DNA of 64,000 bases from Cephalotus follicularis. Taxonomy: Eukaryota > Streptophyta > Magnoliopsida > Oxalidales > Cephalotaceae. Positions 23,150-34,913 of the stretch are shown here, piece by piece; position 1 is the stretch's first letter, and every line of letters starts with the position of its first letter. The notes under the pieces are model-generated. The model was not told the origin of the DNA, ran no database searches, and saw only the letters and a list, made by a program, of their open reading frames with translations. Where the stretch lies: contig BDDD01002362.1 in assembly GCA_001972305.1 (NCBI GenBank), positions 207,583 through 271,582 on the forward strand, written 5' to 3'. The position numbers and the translations under genes were made by a program.

Positions 23150-23345
23150 TAACCCATCTGAAGCGAGAGAGAGAAATCGGGTTTCAATCCTTCATCAATA
23201 GCAGTAGCCACTTTCTGTAATTCCATATCCCCTATCTGTGCATCTCTAATCCGGTCAAACAAAGCAGGTTGTACCTGAATATGGGAAAGAGTCATACAAG
23301 ATAACTTGCGACTCAATGCATCTGCAACGACATTTGCTCTATGTT

Positions 23346-23540
23346 CACGTATTTAGAATGTTTTAATATTTATAGCCGCAAGTGCACAGATCATGCAGTA
23401 ACGGGTCGAACGCAGGGAAACATAAACTAATTATAATTTATCCAACCTAAGCGAAGTATACCAATTTCAAGAGATAAGCTATTAAAAACTACTCCTAATT
23501 ATGCAAAAATAATAAATAAACAAAACCAAAAATTAAAGCT
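23346..23540. other. 195-bp filler replacing most of RNase H in gypsy G
   Basis: RT coding stops at 23541 ([13 protein letters not shown]) and RNase H resumes at 23345 (RANVVADALSRK); about 130 residues of thumb and RNase H are gone. The intervening AT-rich sequence contains 'gccgcaagtgcacagatcat' and 'gggtcgaacgcagggaaac', matches no other part of the window, and has no flanking duplication. It looks like foreign filler captured during repair of a break. Confidence 0.65.
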
Positions 23541-25764
23541 TTCCACTGATAAACCGTTACCAGAAACAATATGCCCTAGAAAAGCAACCTCTGATAGCCA
23601 AAACTCGCACTTATCGAATTTGGCATACAGTCGGTGATCCCTCAAAGTTTGCAATACAATGTAGAAGTGCTGGGCATGCTCCTCATCCGTCCTGGAATAG
23701 ACCAAGAGGTCGTCAATGAACACTATAATGAACTGAACCAAGTACTGTCTGAACACTAGGTTCATCAAGTCCATAAAAGCCGCAGGAGCATTAGTCACAC
23801 CAGAAGGCATAACTAAGAACTCATAATGGCCATATCTCGATCTGAAACCCGTCTTCGGAACATCCTCCGGTCTGACTTTCAACTGGTGATAGCCCGATCT
23901 CAAGTCGAGCTTGGAAAACACTGTCGCTCCTCTAAGCTGATCAAACAGCTCATCAATGTGCGGTAGAGGGTACTTATTCTTCACTGTAACTTTATTAAGC
24001 TGTCGGTAATCAATACACACACGGAGCGATCCATCTTTCTTCTTGACAAAAAGAACCGGTGCTCCCCAGGGTGAAGCACTTGGTCTGATAAAACCTTTGT
24101 CGAGAAGGTTATATAACTGTATCTTTAACTCTTTCAATTCTATCGGTGCCATTCGGTACGGTGCTCGAGAAATCGGTGCAGTCCCTGGTATCAGATCAAT
24201 CACAAAATCTATTTCTCTGTCTGGCGGCAACGACGTCAAATCCTGAGGGAAAACATCTCCGAACTCGCAAACCACTGGAATATCCTCCAGTTCCGGCCGC
24301 CATCTGTCAATATCGAGCACATGTGCCAGAAATCCCTGACATCCCTGTCGCAACAATCTGTCTGCATGTAAAGCCGAAATCATCGGAACAAACAAAGGCT
24401 CTAAGGTGCCAAGAAACCGAAAAGGTGGTCGTCCCGGAAGACTAAAAACCACTACTTTCCGATGACAATCCACCTGAGCAAATCTAGCAGACAACCAATC
24501 CATGCCAAGAATCACATCTAGGCAATCCATCGGTAAAACAATAAGATCGGCTAACAAGCAACGATCATCAATCTCAACAATACAATCCCTACACACTCGA
24601 TCGGTGGTCACTGACTCACCGAGAGGTGTGGATACCTCCATAAAGAAAGGAAGGTACTCAGGCCTCAAACCAACTTGGGAGACAAAATGCAATGCAATGA
24701 ATGAATGAGATGAACCCGGATCAATAAGAACCCGCGCTGAAAGCTGAAAGAGTCGAATGGTACCTCCAATCCCAACATCTGACCCTGCTGCAGCGCTCGG
24801 TTCCATAGCAAACACTCTAGCCTGAACTGTCAGAGCAGAACCCATAGGCTGCTTCCCCCTGGACTGAGAAGTCCCCCGGGAAGAAAAAGGTACACTAGCT
24901 GTCGGTCCTGGTGGAGGCGGTGTCCGCTGTGTCTGATCAAAACCTCTAGGACGAGAACTCCGAGGACAATCTCTAGCAATGTGGTCGGGTCCGCCACAAA
25001 CCAAGCAATGGCCCAAGAACCATCTACAATTCTCAGAAGTATGGTTGGTCTTCTGACAATGCACACAAGGAACCGTAGCACTCTGATTACCACTATCAGA
25101 AAGTCTGGAGGGTGTACCCTCACTAGGTGCTGAAGATCGGCCTCCTCGACGTGCGTTCCTCGATCTGCCTCTCCTCTGGGAACGGGATAGATTCCCACTA
25201 TCCTGATTGCTACCCTGAGAACCAAGTGAGGGGCTACTATCTGTCTTCTGTGATTTAGCACTGCCACTGTCACTACCACTCTGCCAAGAAGAAGGAGTAG
25301 GCCTGATGCGGGCTGCATTCCTCATCAGTCTAGCCTCAGCTGCAATGTCCTCAAGCTGCATAGCTCGGGAAGAAATATCTGATATGGAGGTCAACCCCAA
25401 GGGAGTCAATTGCCTCCTCAATTCCAATCTAAGTCCCCGAAGGAACTTCTTTGCTCTACGCTCTTGGCCTTCTACTAAGTATGGAGCAGATCGGGCTAAC
25501 TGCATGAATCTTGCCTCATACTCAGCAACTGTCATGTTTCCTTGTACCAAGTTAGAAAATTCAATCTCCCTTCCGTCTGTCTCTACTAGAGGGTAGTACC
25601 TTGCATTGAATTCTCCTTTGAAGGCATCCCAAGAGCGGACTGTAACATTCCTTGTCCAATCTGTATTAACCATAGCCTACCAGTGCTCAACTTCTCCTTG
25701 GAGCATATACACTGCCAATACCAATCTCTTTTCAATTAACAATATCATGAACAAGTAAGAACAT
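23541..25764 (-). pseudogene. Gypsy G gag-protease-reverse transcriptase
   Basis: The frame from 25673 downward, residues in order: retrotransposon Gag ([14 protein letters not shown] to [10 protein letters not shown], about 26-106), a Ser/Arg-rich linker, two zinc knuckles ([14 protein letters not shown], then [14 protein letters not shown] near 230), protease ([11 protein letters not shown] near 316, in place of the usual [13 protein letters not shown]-type [10 protein letters not shown] near 387), and RT ([59 protein letters not shown] with the DD catalytic pair near 667). The frame ends in filler. Upstream in-frame sequence (LVLAVYMLQGEVEHW then TAG) shows that true Gag began earlier; the first ATG here is internal. 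The Gag start is deleted, joining leader to mid-gag. Confidence 0.85.
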
Positions 25765-25851
25765 ATATCATGTAAATCCATTCAGTCAATCTCAATCAAC
25801 GCATTTATATATACTTAGCTAGCAGGCCAACCAATGTCTCTGATACCATAA

Positions 25852-27645
25852 CGTAACAGCCCGCACCCGCAGGGCAGACACGTGGCATTACCCTCAGTCC
25901 AATATACAATACAATGGTTGGAACTAGCAATATAAAATACAGAAAAACTTAAAACTTTGCAATATATATATCAGTTGCGGAAGAAACAATACACTGATCC
26001 ATACATACGATACAACTTCCTTTACAATACAAGTCTTTTCAAAACATTAACAATCTTTCAATACAATACACTTCAATCTATCATAACCAACTCCTCGCTG
26101 TCCACGCAGTCATGCGATCAACGGTTCTCAGTCTTTCTGTCCACTGCTACCTGGTGCCCTACCTATGCAGCACACAAAGGTACAACACAGCCCCACCCCG
26201 AACGATGGGGTTAGCCACACTGGCTAAGCAGAAACCCTATGCTGCATGTATGCATGTACAATGTGTAATATCGGTGATAATTTATACAATAACAATGTGC
26301 GGTGTACAATATCAATGCATGACATGGCAAATGTACGTGTACAATTGGCGATCAGACTATCCATATGACAATGGCCCAACAGAGCATACGGATAGGATCT
26401 ATAACAATCAATCAATAGCAGACACTCAGTGGTGGTGTATGAAACACCCGATCAATAAATCAATAAATATCCTATAGATCATGCGACCAAGTCAAAACAA
26501 TGTCAATCTGTCAGTGATGATCAATCCCACGGAAGGTAGTCCTTCAAAAAGGGTGGGAGATCTATCTACGGATTCCAGATTGATCAGGTCTGGAACTCAT
26601 AGATCTTCCAGCCTATGGCTGGGTCGGTACGGTAAGCTCAACCATAAAGGGAGCAATCGGTAAGCTCGACCGTCAGGGAGCAACAATCGGTAAGCTCAAC
26701 CATAATGGGAGCAACAATCAATACCGCTCGTCAGCGGGTCAATACAGTATAATAAATGAAACGATCGACGGAATAGGCGGACAAGGTCAACGCCCTAACA
26801 TGCCGACACGAATCATAAGGTCGCTCTATAGGATCCATACAATACAATCAATCAATCAATCCAGTCAATACAATATTGGGTAAAGTCAATAAGTGGTGGT
26901 GTCTAATGGAGAAATGGGAATAGGGGTCGACGTCTTTCCTGGCAGTGTCGATTTTTCTGGTAGAAAATAGGCCAATCTCATATCAAAATCCAATTAAAAG
27001 ACATTCTTTGAAAACCAAAGTTTACAATCAATCATTTAAGGTTAGTAAAACTAGTTACAACCTTCCAAAACCAGTTCAATCATTCAATTTAATAATTAGG
27101 TCAAGGGTTTGCTATAAACCCAAAAACCTCAATTCAATCACTCAATCATTCAATTCAATCATGCAATTCAGTCAATCAATCAATAAAATAGTAGGCAATT
27201 CAGTAAAGAAGTCCTACCTATCACTGAAGCTTCAAAAATTGAGCTTCCACTCAATCGATCGGTATAAATCGCCCAAAAACCGCTACTTTCTTGTTCAAAT
27301 GGTAAGTTACAACTTGAAATCAATGCTCTTGTTGATGGAGATGCAATTCCAGCTGCAAGAGAGGAAGGTGGAGGCTGCCAGCAAGTGGGAGAGAGAGAGA
27401 GAAGATAGAGAGAGAGGAGAGGAAATGAGAATAATGAGAGAAAAGAGAGAAAATTGACTTAAATAGTCAATTCGATCAACTCTCCGAAACTCGGTCCAAA
27501 AACCCGACTATACATGCATATAACCACTACAATATCAATAGGTATAAGAATACCTTAATACAATACGGTTCAGTACGGTCCAATACGGTACAAATACTGT
27601 ACGATGTATGCATGAATAGTACCTAAAGGGAATTCGGTTGTCACA
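25852..27645 (-). repeat. Gypsy G 5' LTR (with 614-bp internal deletion)
   Basis: 1794 bp. Collinear with the other LTR up to 26922 ('ggagaaatgggaa') and again from 26923 ('taggggtcgacgtctttcc'). The deleted block corresponds to about 20454-21067 of the left LTR and removes the palindrome array except for its last copy. In the first 185 bases the two LTRs differ at about 7 positions. Confidence 0.85.
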
Positions 27646-28404
27646 GTTATGAATAAATCCCATGAGGTGGATTTATGGATCCGATATGTGTGATAGAGGC
27701 GTATGGGTCGACTCTAGTATATGCTATGTTAAGGATATGGATTCTGAGGATTGATTGTGTATTGCCGTACACGTCCTTCCGTTTGGCGTGTGGGCCTTGC
27801 AAACCCCTTGCAAATAAGCATAAGTGTATGCACTTTGGATCTCAGAAATGAGATTATGGAATCGGATAAGTCTCTGTTTGTTTTTTGTTTTAAATATGTT
27901 TTCGGATTTTGAACTTGGATTATGTTTTGAAATTGAATAACGCTTTGAAAATTTTATATTCGTTTTGAATTGATTGTATGACTACTTACCTTCGCTTTTG
28001 AAAATAATGTTAAATTATTTTATGCATAAAGTATATGATATTTAAAGATTCGGGTATTTTCTATCTTTTAAATTATCGTTTTATGTTTTATGATTCTATA
28101 TCCGTACTGAGGTTTGCTCAGCCGCGTTTTGTTTTCCATGCGGCAGGTATTCGGGGACAACATCCGGGCAATGTGTGATGAGCGAGATGTCACCTATGTT
28201 TTAGGATCATCTAGGAGATTTGTTCGGTTATGCTTTTAGTAGTGTTATGGTCGTGTATAGGCCAGTTATCTAAACAGTATTGTGATTTTTGGGATTATGA
28301 CATTTTGGTTCTTGACAAAGTTGTCAGATCATGTTTCAGATTCAGTTTATGTTCCATGATTATACATGTTTTCATATTTTTAGAACGACCACATATTGAT
28401 GATG

Positions 28405-28442
28405 ATTAATATTAAGATTAAGATTAAGATTAAGATTAAGAT
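28405..28442. repeat. (TTAAGA)n microsatellite in gypsy A's LTR
   Basis: About six units here, about three at the same place in the right LTR (32694-32712). Slippage after insertion. Confidence 0.85.
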
Positions 28443-28529
28443 CTTTGATATGTTTTAGTTCAGTTTTGTGTGACACACCGATCCCGAATCGGGAGTGATC
28501 CCGGTTCTGAATCGGGGGTGTTACAGTTA

Positions 28530-28541
28530 TGGTATCAGAGC
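28530..28541 (+). other. Primer-binding site of gypsy A
   Basis: TGGTATCAGAGC, four bases after the LTR end at 28525, complementary to initiator-Met tRNA. Confidence 0.85.
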
Positions 28542-28697
28542 ATAGGTTTTTCTTTCCTTAGAAGACTTGACTAGGTTTGACCTGTGAGATTGGGTAGACA
28601 TTGGGTTAGGATTTTTGTTGTGATCTTTCTGACGTGTTTGTTTTTTCGACCTTGGTTTTCTTGTTGTTGTGTTATGTTTTGGATTTATGTTTCATAG

Positions 28698-29937
28698 ATG
28701 GTACGAGCAAGGAATACCCCACAACGAAACGAACCAACTGAGGCTTGAGAAGAAGTACGAAATGAGCCTACGGTTGAAGAGTTAGTGCGACAAGTAGTTT
28801 CTCAAGAAATAGATCGACTGATTCATGCTATGCAAAATCAAGGGCAAGCACGCCAAGAGCAAGTCAAGGCGGAAGATGCACCGGCTGATGTTCAGGTTGG
28901 TAGAGAAACTGGGGACCGGCCCAACACTCCTGTATATGACTGGCTTGAGCCGTTCCAAAAGCAGAGGCCACAGTCATTTAGTTCGGTCCTTACACCTTTA
29001 GAGGTTGAACACTGGATTTCTCACATGGAGAAAATTTTCAATGTGTTAGGATGTGATGACGAACAGAAGGTAAGGTTGGCAGCTTATAAATTGGAAGGAG
29101 ATGCTTAGAAGTGGTGGCAAACTTTGAAGTTAGCTAAGGGAGGAGATTACATTGATGCTCTGACATGGTTTGAATTCTGTGAAGTTTTTTATCAGCAGTA
29201 TTTCCCCACTGCTGATAAGGAAGCTTACGCAAGGGAGTTTGTTAACACTAGGCAGAAGGATGGTGAATCGGTCACCGAGTTTTTGGCTCGGTTCACTAGG
29301 TTAGCGGGTTTTGCTAGATCCGCGGTGGGGTTTACATTGGAGCAAGCTGAGAAGTTCAAATGGAAAGTGCAGTATAAATTCTAGATTTGCTGACGTGGCG
29401 GAAGTAGCAAATGCTGCAAAGAATATTGAATTGGAGAGGTTGGACTTTCAGGCAGCTCGGCAAGAAGCAGAACAAAAGCGGAATCAGAGTGATTCCCGAG
29501 GACAGAATTCTGAACAACAAGGTGAAGGTAAGCATCATAAAAAGAATCATAATCAGAATAAGGATGGGGGTAACCCCAATGTTCAGATTTCTTTGTGTGA
29601 TACGTGTGGGAGACGACATCCTGTTGGGACATGTTACAAGGCCACTGGGGCGTGTTTTGCTTGTGGAAAAATGGGTCATCTCTTTAAGGATTGTCCGAAT
29701 CCTCGTACAAGAAATAAAGGAGGAGATGATAATAATGCGGGACAGCGCAACGTAGGAGGCAGAGTTTTCGCCTTAACGACGCGAAATGCTGCAAACGCTC
29801 CAGGTATTGTTTCGGTTTTGTTTTTGATCGGTAATCATCAGGAGTTTGTTTTTATTGATAAGTCAACTCATTATGTGGTAACTGAATCGTTTGTTATGCA
29901 TCTTGGTGTGTCTTTTCATTTATTTGTTTTGGATTGA
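28698..29937 (+). pseudogene. Gypsy A gag with protease stub
   Basis: The start ATG at 28698 (MVRARNTPQRNEPTEA) is followed by TGA, then a long in-frame Gag: retrotransposon-gag domain PLEVEHWISHMEKIFNVL, EGDA then TAG, KWWQTLKL, FYQQYFPTADKEAYAREF and FLARFTRLAGFAR. A frameshift near 29370 moves on to ADVAEVANAAKNIELERLDF, a charged linker, and zinc knuckle CFACGKMGHLFKDC (29650-29691) preceded by CDTCGRRHPVGTC. It ends just after a protease-like stretch (FVFIDKSTHYVVTESF) at TGA 29935-29937. No RT or integrase follows; 30 bp later comes the polypurine tract. Both nonsense codons fit C-to-T change (CGA, CAG). Gag would package element RNA. Confidence 0.85.
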
Positions 29938-29982
29938 TATATGCTAAGATTTCAGGACGAAATATTTTTAAGGAGGGAAGGA

Positions 29983-32796
29983 TGTAATAACCCGTTTGTT
30001 CATATGCATATTTTTGGATTTTTATTTGATTTTGTGTTGGTGTGTTATATTATTTTGTCATATTTTATAATTTTTGGGCTTTTATGTCTTAGGCTAAATA
30101 ATACCATCTTGGGCTTTTGATAAATTAATGGAATAAGGATTATGGGAAAAATAAAAATTAATTGTTTTGTATTTTAAATCAGTTTTTAAATTATTAATAT
30201 GGCAAAAGTGTTTTAAATTGGAAATGAATTAATGTATTATGGCAAATTAGAGTATTTTGGGAAATAAATCCCTTTTACTATTTTAAATCCTAATTTTTTC
30301 TACTTCTTCTCTCCCTTACCCGTATGTCCCTCTTCCTATTCTATTCTCATCACGTTTCTTTCTCTCTTTCTCCCTATCTCTACCGAATCTCTGCCCTATT
30401 TCTTTATCAAATAAGATAGTGATTGCTTCTTTCCATATCCAGCCGATTTTGCCTATTAAATTTTCTGTTATGTATGCCTATTGCCATTGTAATATGCCAT
30501 CATTGTTTTCTTGAGTCTGGTAGCCGAATTTGAAAGGATTAGGAGCCTGTTTTGTTCTTCCTTACTTCATTGAATCAAGTTTGATATCCTCTACTGTTAA
30601 GGATTAGCATTGAACTTTGGTTTTAATGATATCAAAATCGTTTGTATATAGGCTGCTAGTGTGTTTTCTTTTTAATCCCTGCCATGTATGTTTGGTTAAT
30701 GTTTCTGAGATTGTTAGAAAGTCATGAAGTGTCTGGTAATGATAGAAAACAGGTTCTGAATATAATAATTGGTGTTTGACAGAAATTTGGTAATGGAATT
30801 AAGTATGCAATGAATTGAAATTGCCTCTCTTAAAAGCATGATCACTAATGGCATAAATTTCTTGTTTCTTTATGCTTCAAATACAACGGATATATCACAT
30901 AAGTCCTATGAATATAGCTATGATCATCTGGTATTGTAATATTGGAAGTTTGACAGAAAAATTGCATTGAATCTGTTGTGTTTTGCTGTTCTATCGAGCA
31001 GAACAGTCGGCTGTCCATTTAAACAGTCAGCTGTTTTGCCTTGTGTAGTCGACTGTCTTAAGAAACAGTCAGCTGGTTGCCTTGCACAGTCGACTGGACC
31101 CCCAGTCACAGTCGACTGGATTCAACCCAGTTTGAGTAGTCGGCTGCCTATGCAATACAGTCGACTGCCACCATTGAACAGTCGACTGGATTTTGATACA
31201 GTCGGCTGGTTCTGTCCAGTAAATTTTCTGGTTTCAAGTTTTGTTATCCGTTTGGCTTTGTAATAATTTGGAGTATGTTTTTGACACTGCTAAATTACTG
31301 TTTGATGTTTGGAGGTGATTTTTGAATCCTTATATGAATGATATTGTATCTTTTAGATTTTTGTGCTTCGAGGGACTTTTAAAATTGTCGATCGATTCGT
31401 CTATCTTTGTTGTGATCGCATAAGGTACGGATGTTACGTTTCTTGATACCCTCCTACTGTTTTTATAGTAAAAAGATAGTCTTACTTTATGGATAACGTA
31501 CCGATTCTTCGTTCTTGGTCTCTTCCTACGGTTTTAATGAAATGAATTCAAATGTGATTCCTTATGTTTTATGAACTTGGCTATGTTTTATGATTCGATA
31601 CGATTTTGAAAATAAAAGTCAGTTGACATTTGGCGAATTTCATGTACTTAACTTTATGCTATGACATATTAATAAATATGATACGATCATCTCTTTACAG
31701 TGGAAAATAAATGAGTTGATGCTATGTAATGATTTTACTATGTCCATAAAATGTTTAGAAAATGTGTTTACGTTTTTAAATTGTTTTTAGAAATAAAATA
31801 ATGTTTTTGAAAAGAAGATATACACAGAGATATTTCCTACCTATGGAGGTATCATAGGCATGTCGTAGGCCTGGCACGGGGACATGATACTTCCGTAGCG
31901 GTGTGATTTGACTACGGCATCTCTCTATGTTATGAATAAATACCATGAGGTGGATTTATGGATCCGATATGTGTGATAGAGGCGTATGGGTCGACTCTAG
32001 TATATGTTATGTTAAGGATATGGATTCTGGGGATTGATTGTGTAGTGCCGTACACGTCCTTCCGTTTGGCATGTGGGCCTTGCAAACCCCTTGCAATTAC
32101 GCATACGTGTATGCGCTTTGGATCTCTGAGATGAGATTATGGAATCGGATAAGTCTCTGTTTGTTTTTCGTTTTGAATATGTTTTGGGATTTTGAACTTG
32201 GATTATGTTTTGAAATTGAATAACACTTTGAAAATTTGATATTCGTTTTGAATTGATTGTATGCCTACTTACCTTCGCTTTTGAAAATAATGTTAAATTA
32301 TTTTATGCATAAAGTATATGATATTTAAAGATTCGAGTATTTTCTATCTTTTAAATTATCGTTTTATGTTTTATGATTCTATATCCGTACTGAGGTTTGC
32401 TCAGCCGCGTTTTGTTTTCCATGTGGCAGGTATTCGGGGACAACATCCGGGAAATGTGTGATAAGCGAGATGTCACCTATGTTTAAGGATCATCTAGGAG
32501 ATTTGTTCGGTTATGTTTTTAGTAGTGTTATGGTCGTGTATAGGCCAGTTATCTAAACAGTATTGTGATTTTTGGGATTATGACATTTTGGTTCATGACA
32601 AAGTTTTCAGATTATATTTCAGATTCAGTTTATGTTCCATGATTATACATGTTTTCAGATTTTTAGAACGACCACGTATTGATGATGATTAATATTAAGA
32701 TTAAGATTAAGATCTTTGATATGTTTTAGTTCAGTTTTGTGTGACACACCGATCCCGAATCGGGAGTGATCCCGGTTCCGAATCGGGGGTGTTACA
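29983..32796 (+). repeat. Gypsy A 3' LTR
   Basis: 2814 bp, TGTAATAACCCG to GGGGGTGTTACA, followed by the CATAA duplication. Includes the palindrome array at 31005-31211 and about three TTAAGA units near 32694. Confidence 0.9.
31005..31211. repeat. CAGTCGACTG array in gypsy A's right LTR
   Basis: Nine copies. Compared with the left LTR there is one extra unit near 31097-31118 ('acccccagtcacagtcgactgg'), so the array changed copy number after insertion or by conversion. Confidence 0.85.
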
Positions 32797-33997
32797 CATA
32801 AACTCTAGCGAATTTAATAGAGTTTCATCTTGCATTTCCGCTAAAGAAATGTAGGATAGACTCGAAGTCACCTACGAATGTACAAACCAAGTAAAAGATG
32901 CCAAAATAAGTATGCTAGTTCACGACTATGAATTGTTCTCAATGAATGAAAATGAGGACATTAAATCTATATTTACTAGATTTACGAATATTATTAATGC
33001 TTTGCAATCGTCAGATAAAACTTATTCTAACAGTGAATTGGTGAGAAAGATTCTTAGGTGTTTGCTTAGATCATGGATGCCTAAGGTAACGGCAATTGAA
33101 GGAGCCGAGAATCTCAACCTTCTTCCCTTGGAGGACCTTCTTGGGTCTCTCATGAGGCACGAACTGACAATGCAAAAGAGAGAAGATGACGAAGAAAAAA
33201 AGAAAAAGAAGAAAAATGTGGTAGCCCTAAAATCATCCGTAAATGAAGAATCTGATGATGATGAAGATGATAATGATGATGATGAAGATTTTGCTCTTTA
33301 CACAAGAAAGTTCAAGAAATTTCTAGCCAACAAAAAGAAGTTGGGTGAAAAACCAAACAAGAAATTGCACCAAAAGGGAGAATCGAGCAAAAGGGAAGAA
33401 GCCATTTGTTTCGAATGCAACAAGTCGTGGCATTACAAGAGTGATTGCCCCCGACTAAAGAAAAAGGAATCCATGAAGAAGAATAAAGCAATGGTCGCTA
33501 CTTGGGACGATAGTGATGAATCAAGTTTGGATGAGGACACTCGGGAACAAGTGGCTCAGTTGGCATTGATGGCCTTCGAGGAAGAAGATCGGGAGGAAAG
33601 TGATGAGGTAACTTATGATGAGCTTGTTATTATGTGTGAAAAATATAGTTCTATGATTGATTCCCTAAAGAAAAAGGTCAAAATCTTGACTAATGAAAAC
33701 AATGAACTAAAATTGAATGATTTGACTAGCAAAGATAACTCTAAGGAAGTTGAGATAGATTTTCTAGAAAACGAAGTAGGCCACTTAGAAGAGGAAAATA
33801 AAAATCTCAAAGTAGAAATAGAAGCCCTAAAGAAAACATTTACAAAATTCTCTAATAGTAGTGAAAAGCTAGAAAACCTCTTAGGAATGCAAAGATGTGT
33901 CTTTGAGAAAGCAGGATTAGAATATGAAGAGTTGAATAATGTAAAACTATATAAAAAGTTCTTTGAAAGGAAAGAAATGATAGAAAAAGATAAGTAG
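32797..33997 (+). pseudogene. Copia C gag, central part with first zinc knuckle
   Basis: Continues Gag across the A insertion: NSSEFNRVSSCISAKEM, an in-frame TAG (TGG to TAG), then DRLEVTYECTNQVKDAKISMLVHDYELFSM, the UBN2 core. Next a Lys-rich stretch, an Asp/Glu run (33250-33290), LYTRKFKKFLANKK, zinc knuckle CFECNKSWHYKSDC (GH replaced by WH), ATWDDSDESS, and a coiled-coil-like Glu/Lys-rich tail (33600-33997) with leucines in heptad-like spacing. It ends in TAG at 33995. This long acidic plus coiled-coil Gag is usual in SIRE/Tork-like plant copia. Confidence 0.85.
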
Positions 33998-34016
33998 AAT
34001 AAGTCTCTTTTAAGAA

Positions 34017-34485
34017 TAAAGTTGCGAAAGTTACTTGTGAGTATTGTGGTAAGATATGACATATATCTTCTTCTTATTATCATAAAAGAAATGCCATGAT
34101 TAAGAGAAATGATATTAATTCTTGTAATTATTGTGGTAAATATGGACATGTATCATCCTCTTGCTTTCACAAGAAAAATGCTATGTACAAGAAAATTGTA
34201 ATTACTTCTTGTATTCATTGTGGTAAATTCGGACATAAATCATCATTATGCTTCTATAAGAGAAATGTCATGCAAAATAGAAATATCGTGAACAAAGGAA
34301 AAATAAATGTTTATTGTAATAATTGTGGTAAACTAGGACATGTTTTTACCTCATGCTGTTATAAAAGAAATATCTTGCATGATTCAAACTTTATTACAAT
34401 TAACAAGAGTTGTGTTCCTAAAGGAACCATCTTGACTAACCCCAAGGTACCCAAAATTAGTTGGGTACCTCAAACAAACACTTAA
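34017..34485 (+). pseudogene. Copia C gag C-terminus with four tandem zinc knuckles
   Basis: After a frameshift Gag continues with four repeats of a CCHC motif: CEYCGKI-stop-HISSSY (decayed), CNYCGKYGHVSSSC, CIHCGKFGHKSSLC and CNNCGKLGHVFTSC. Each is followed by a Y/H-K-R/K-N-x-M stretch, with a period of about 90-110 nt. It ends PKVPKISWVPQTNT, the usual Gag-protease linker of these elements. With CFECNKSWHYKSDC upstream this makes five knuckles. Zinc knuckles bind element RNA for packaging. The in-frame TGA in the first repeat and the upstream frameshift make it non-functional. Confidence 0.8.
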
Positions 34486-34501
34486 ATTTATTTTTTTGTA
34501 G

Positions 34502-34797
34502 ATGTGCTTGAAGGCACTATCCAAGAAAACGCAATGGTACTTGGATAGTGGGTGTTCCAAGCATATGACGGGTGACAAAACCCTTTTTGTTAACTTTGAG
34601 TCAAAGGAAGGAGGAGATGTTACTTTCGGAGATAATGCTAAAGGAAAGATTATGGACTTTGGCTCCATAGGTAACAATCAAACTCTTATTCATAATGTAT
34701 TATATGTGAATGGACTAAAACACAATCTCTTGAGCATAAGTCAATTATGTGACAAGGATTGTAAAGTCACATTTGAAAAGGATATTGTAGAGTAATA
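34502..34797 (+). pseudogene. Copia C protease
   Basis: Aspartic protease, motif YLDSGCSKHMTGD near residue 13 (D-S-G catalytic), then FGDNAKGKIMDFGSIG and LKHNLLSISQLCDK. The frame breaks at 34795; sequence to 34913 continues in other frames. It would cut the polyprotein. Confidence 0.85.
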
Positions 34798-34913
34798 GAC
34801 ATCAACTCTAACCAAACTAAATTCATTGGACTTAGACAAGGAAATGTATAAATTGTAGATTTAGAATACTTACAAAATGTTAAATGTATAGTTTCCTTAA
34901 ATGTAGATAGTTG

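Larger units (their letters stand above)
19372..27645 (-). mobile_element. Gypsy G: chromovirus-type retrotransposon, TSD GTTAT, inside A's 5' LTR
   Basis: Perfect duplication GTTAT (19367-19371, 27646-27650). On the plus strand LTRs run TGTAACACCCC to GGTTGTCACA: 19372-21779 (2408 bp) and 25852-27645 (1794 bp, first base T to C). The right LTR lacks an internal block of about 614 bp. Genes lie on the minus strand: partial gag, protease, RT, [gap with filler], RNase H end, integrase, chromodomain remnant. The primer-binding site is the complement of about 25838-25849 and the polypurine tract the complement of about 21780-21790. Pol order RT-RH-INT plus the C-terminal chromodomain-like segment places it in the Tekay/Del-like chromoviruses (inferred). 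It is the innermost element of the B-C-A-G stack. Confidence 0.9.
17444..32796 (+). mobile_element. Gypsy A: gag-only LTR retrotransposon, TSD CATAA, split by G
   Basis: Perfect 5-bp duplication CATAA (17439-17443, 32797-32801). LTRs begin TGTAATAACCCG and end GGGGGTGTTACA. The left one is 17444-28525 with element G inserted at 19372-27645; the right one is 29983-32796 (2814 bp). A primer-binding site follows the left LTR (28530) and a polypurine tract (aaggagggaagg, 29970-29981) precedes the right one. Between them only gag and the first residues of protease remain; RT, RNase H and integrase are absent. This matches the class called TR-GAG, elements that need partner enzymes. LTRs differ by about 5 of the first 112 bases. 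Inserted in gag of copia C. Confidence 0.9.

Noticed and set aside
28405-28442. TTAAGA repeats as an interstitial telomere
   Set aside because: The plant telomere unit is TTTAGGG; this is a short slippage microsatellite present in both LTRs.
33613-34149. 178-codon minus-strand frame
   Set aside because: Antisense shadow of copia C gag; the sense strand encodes zinc knuckles.
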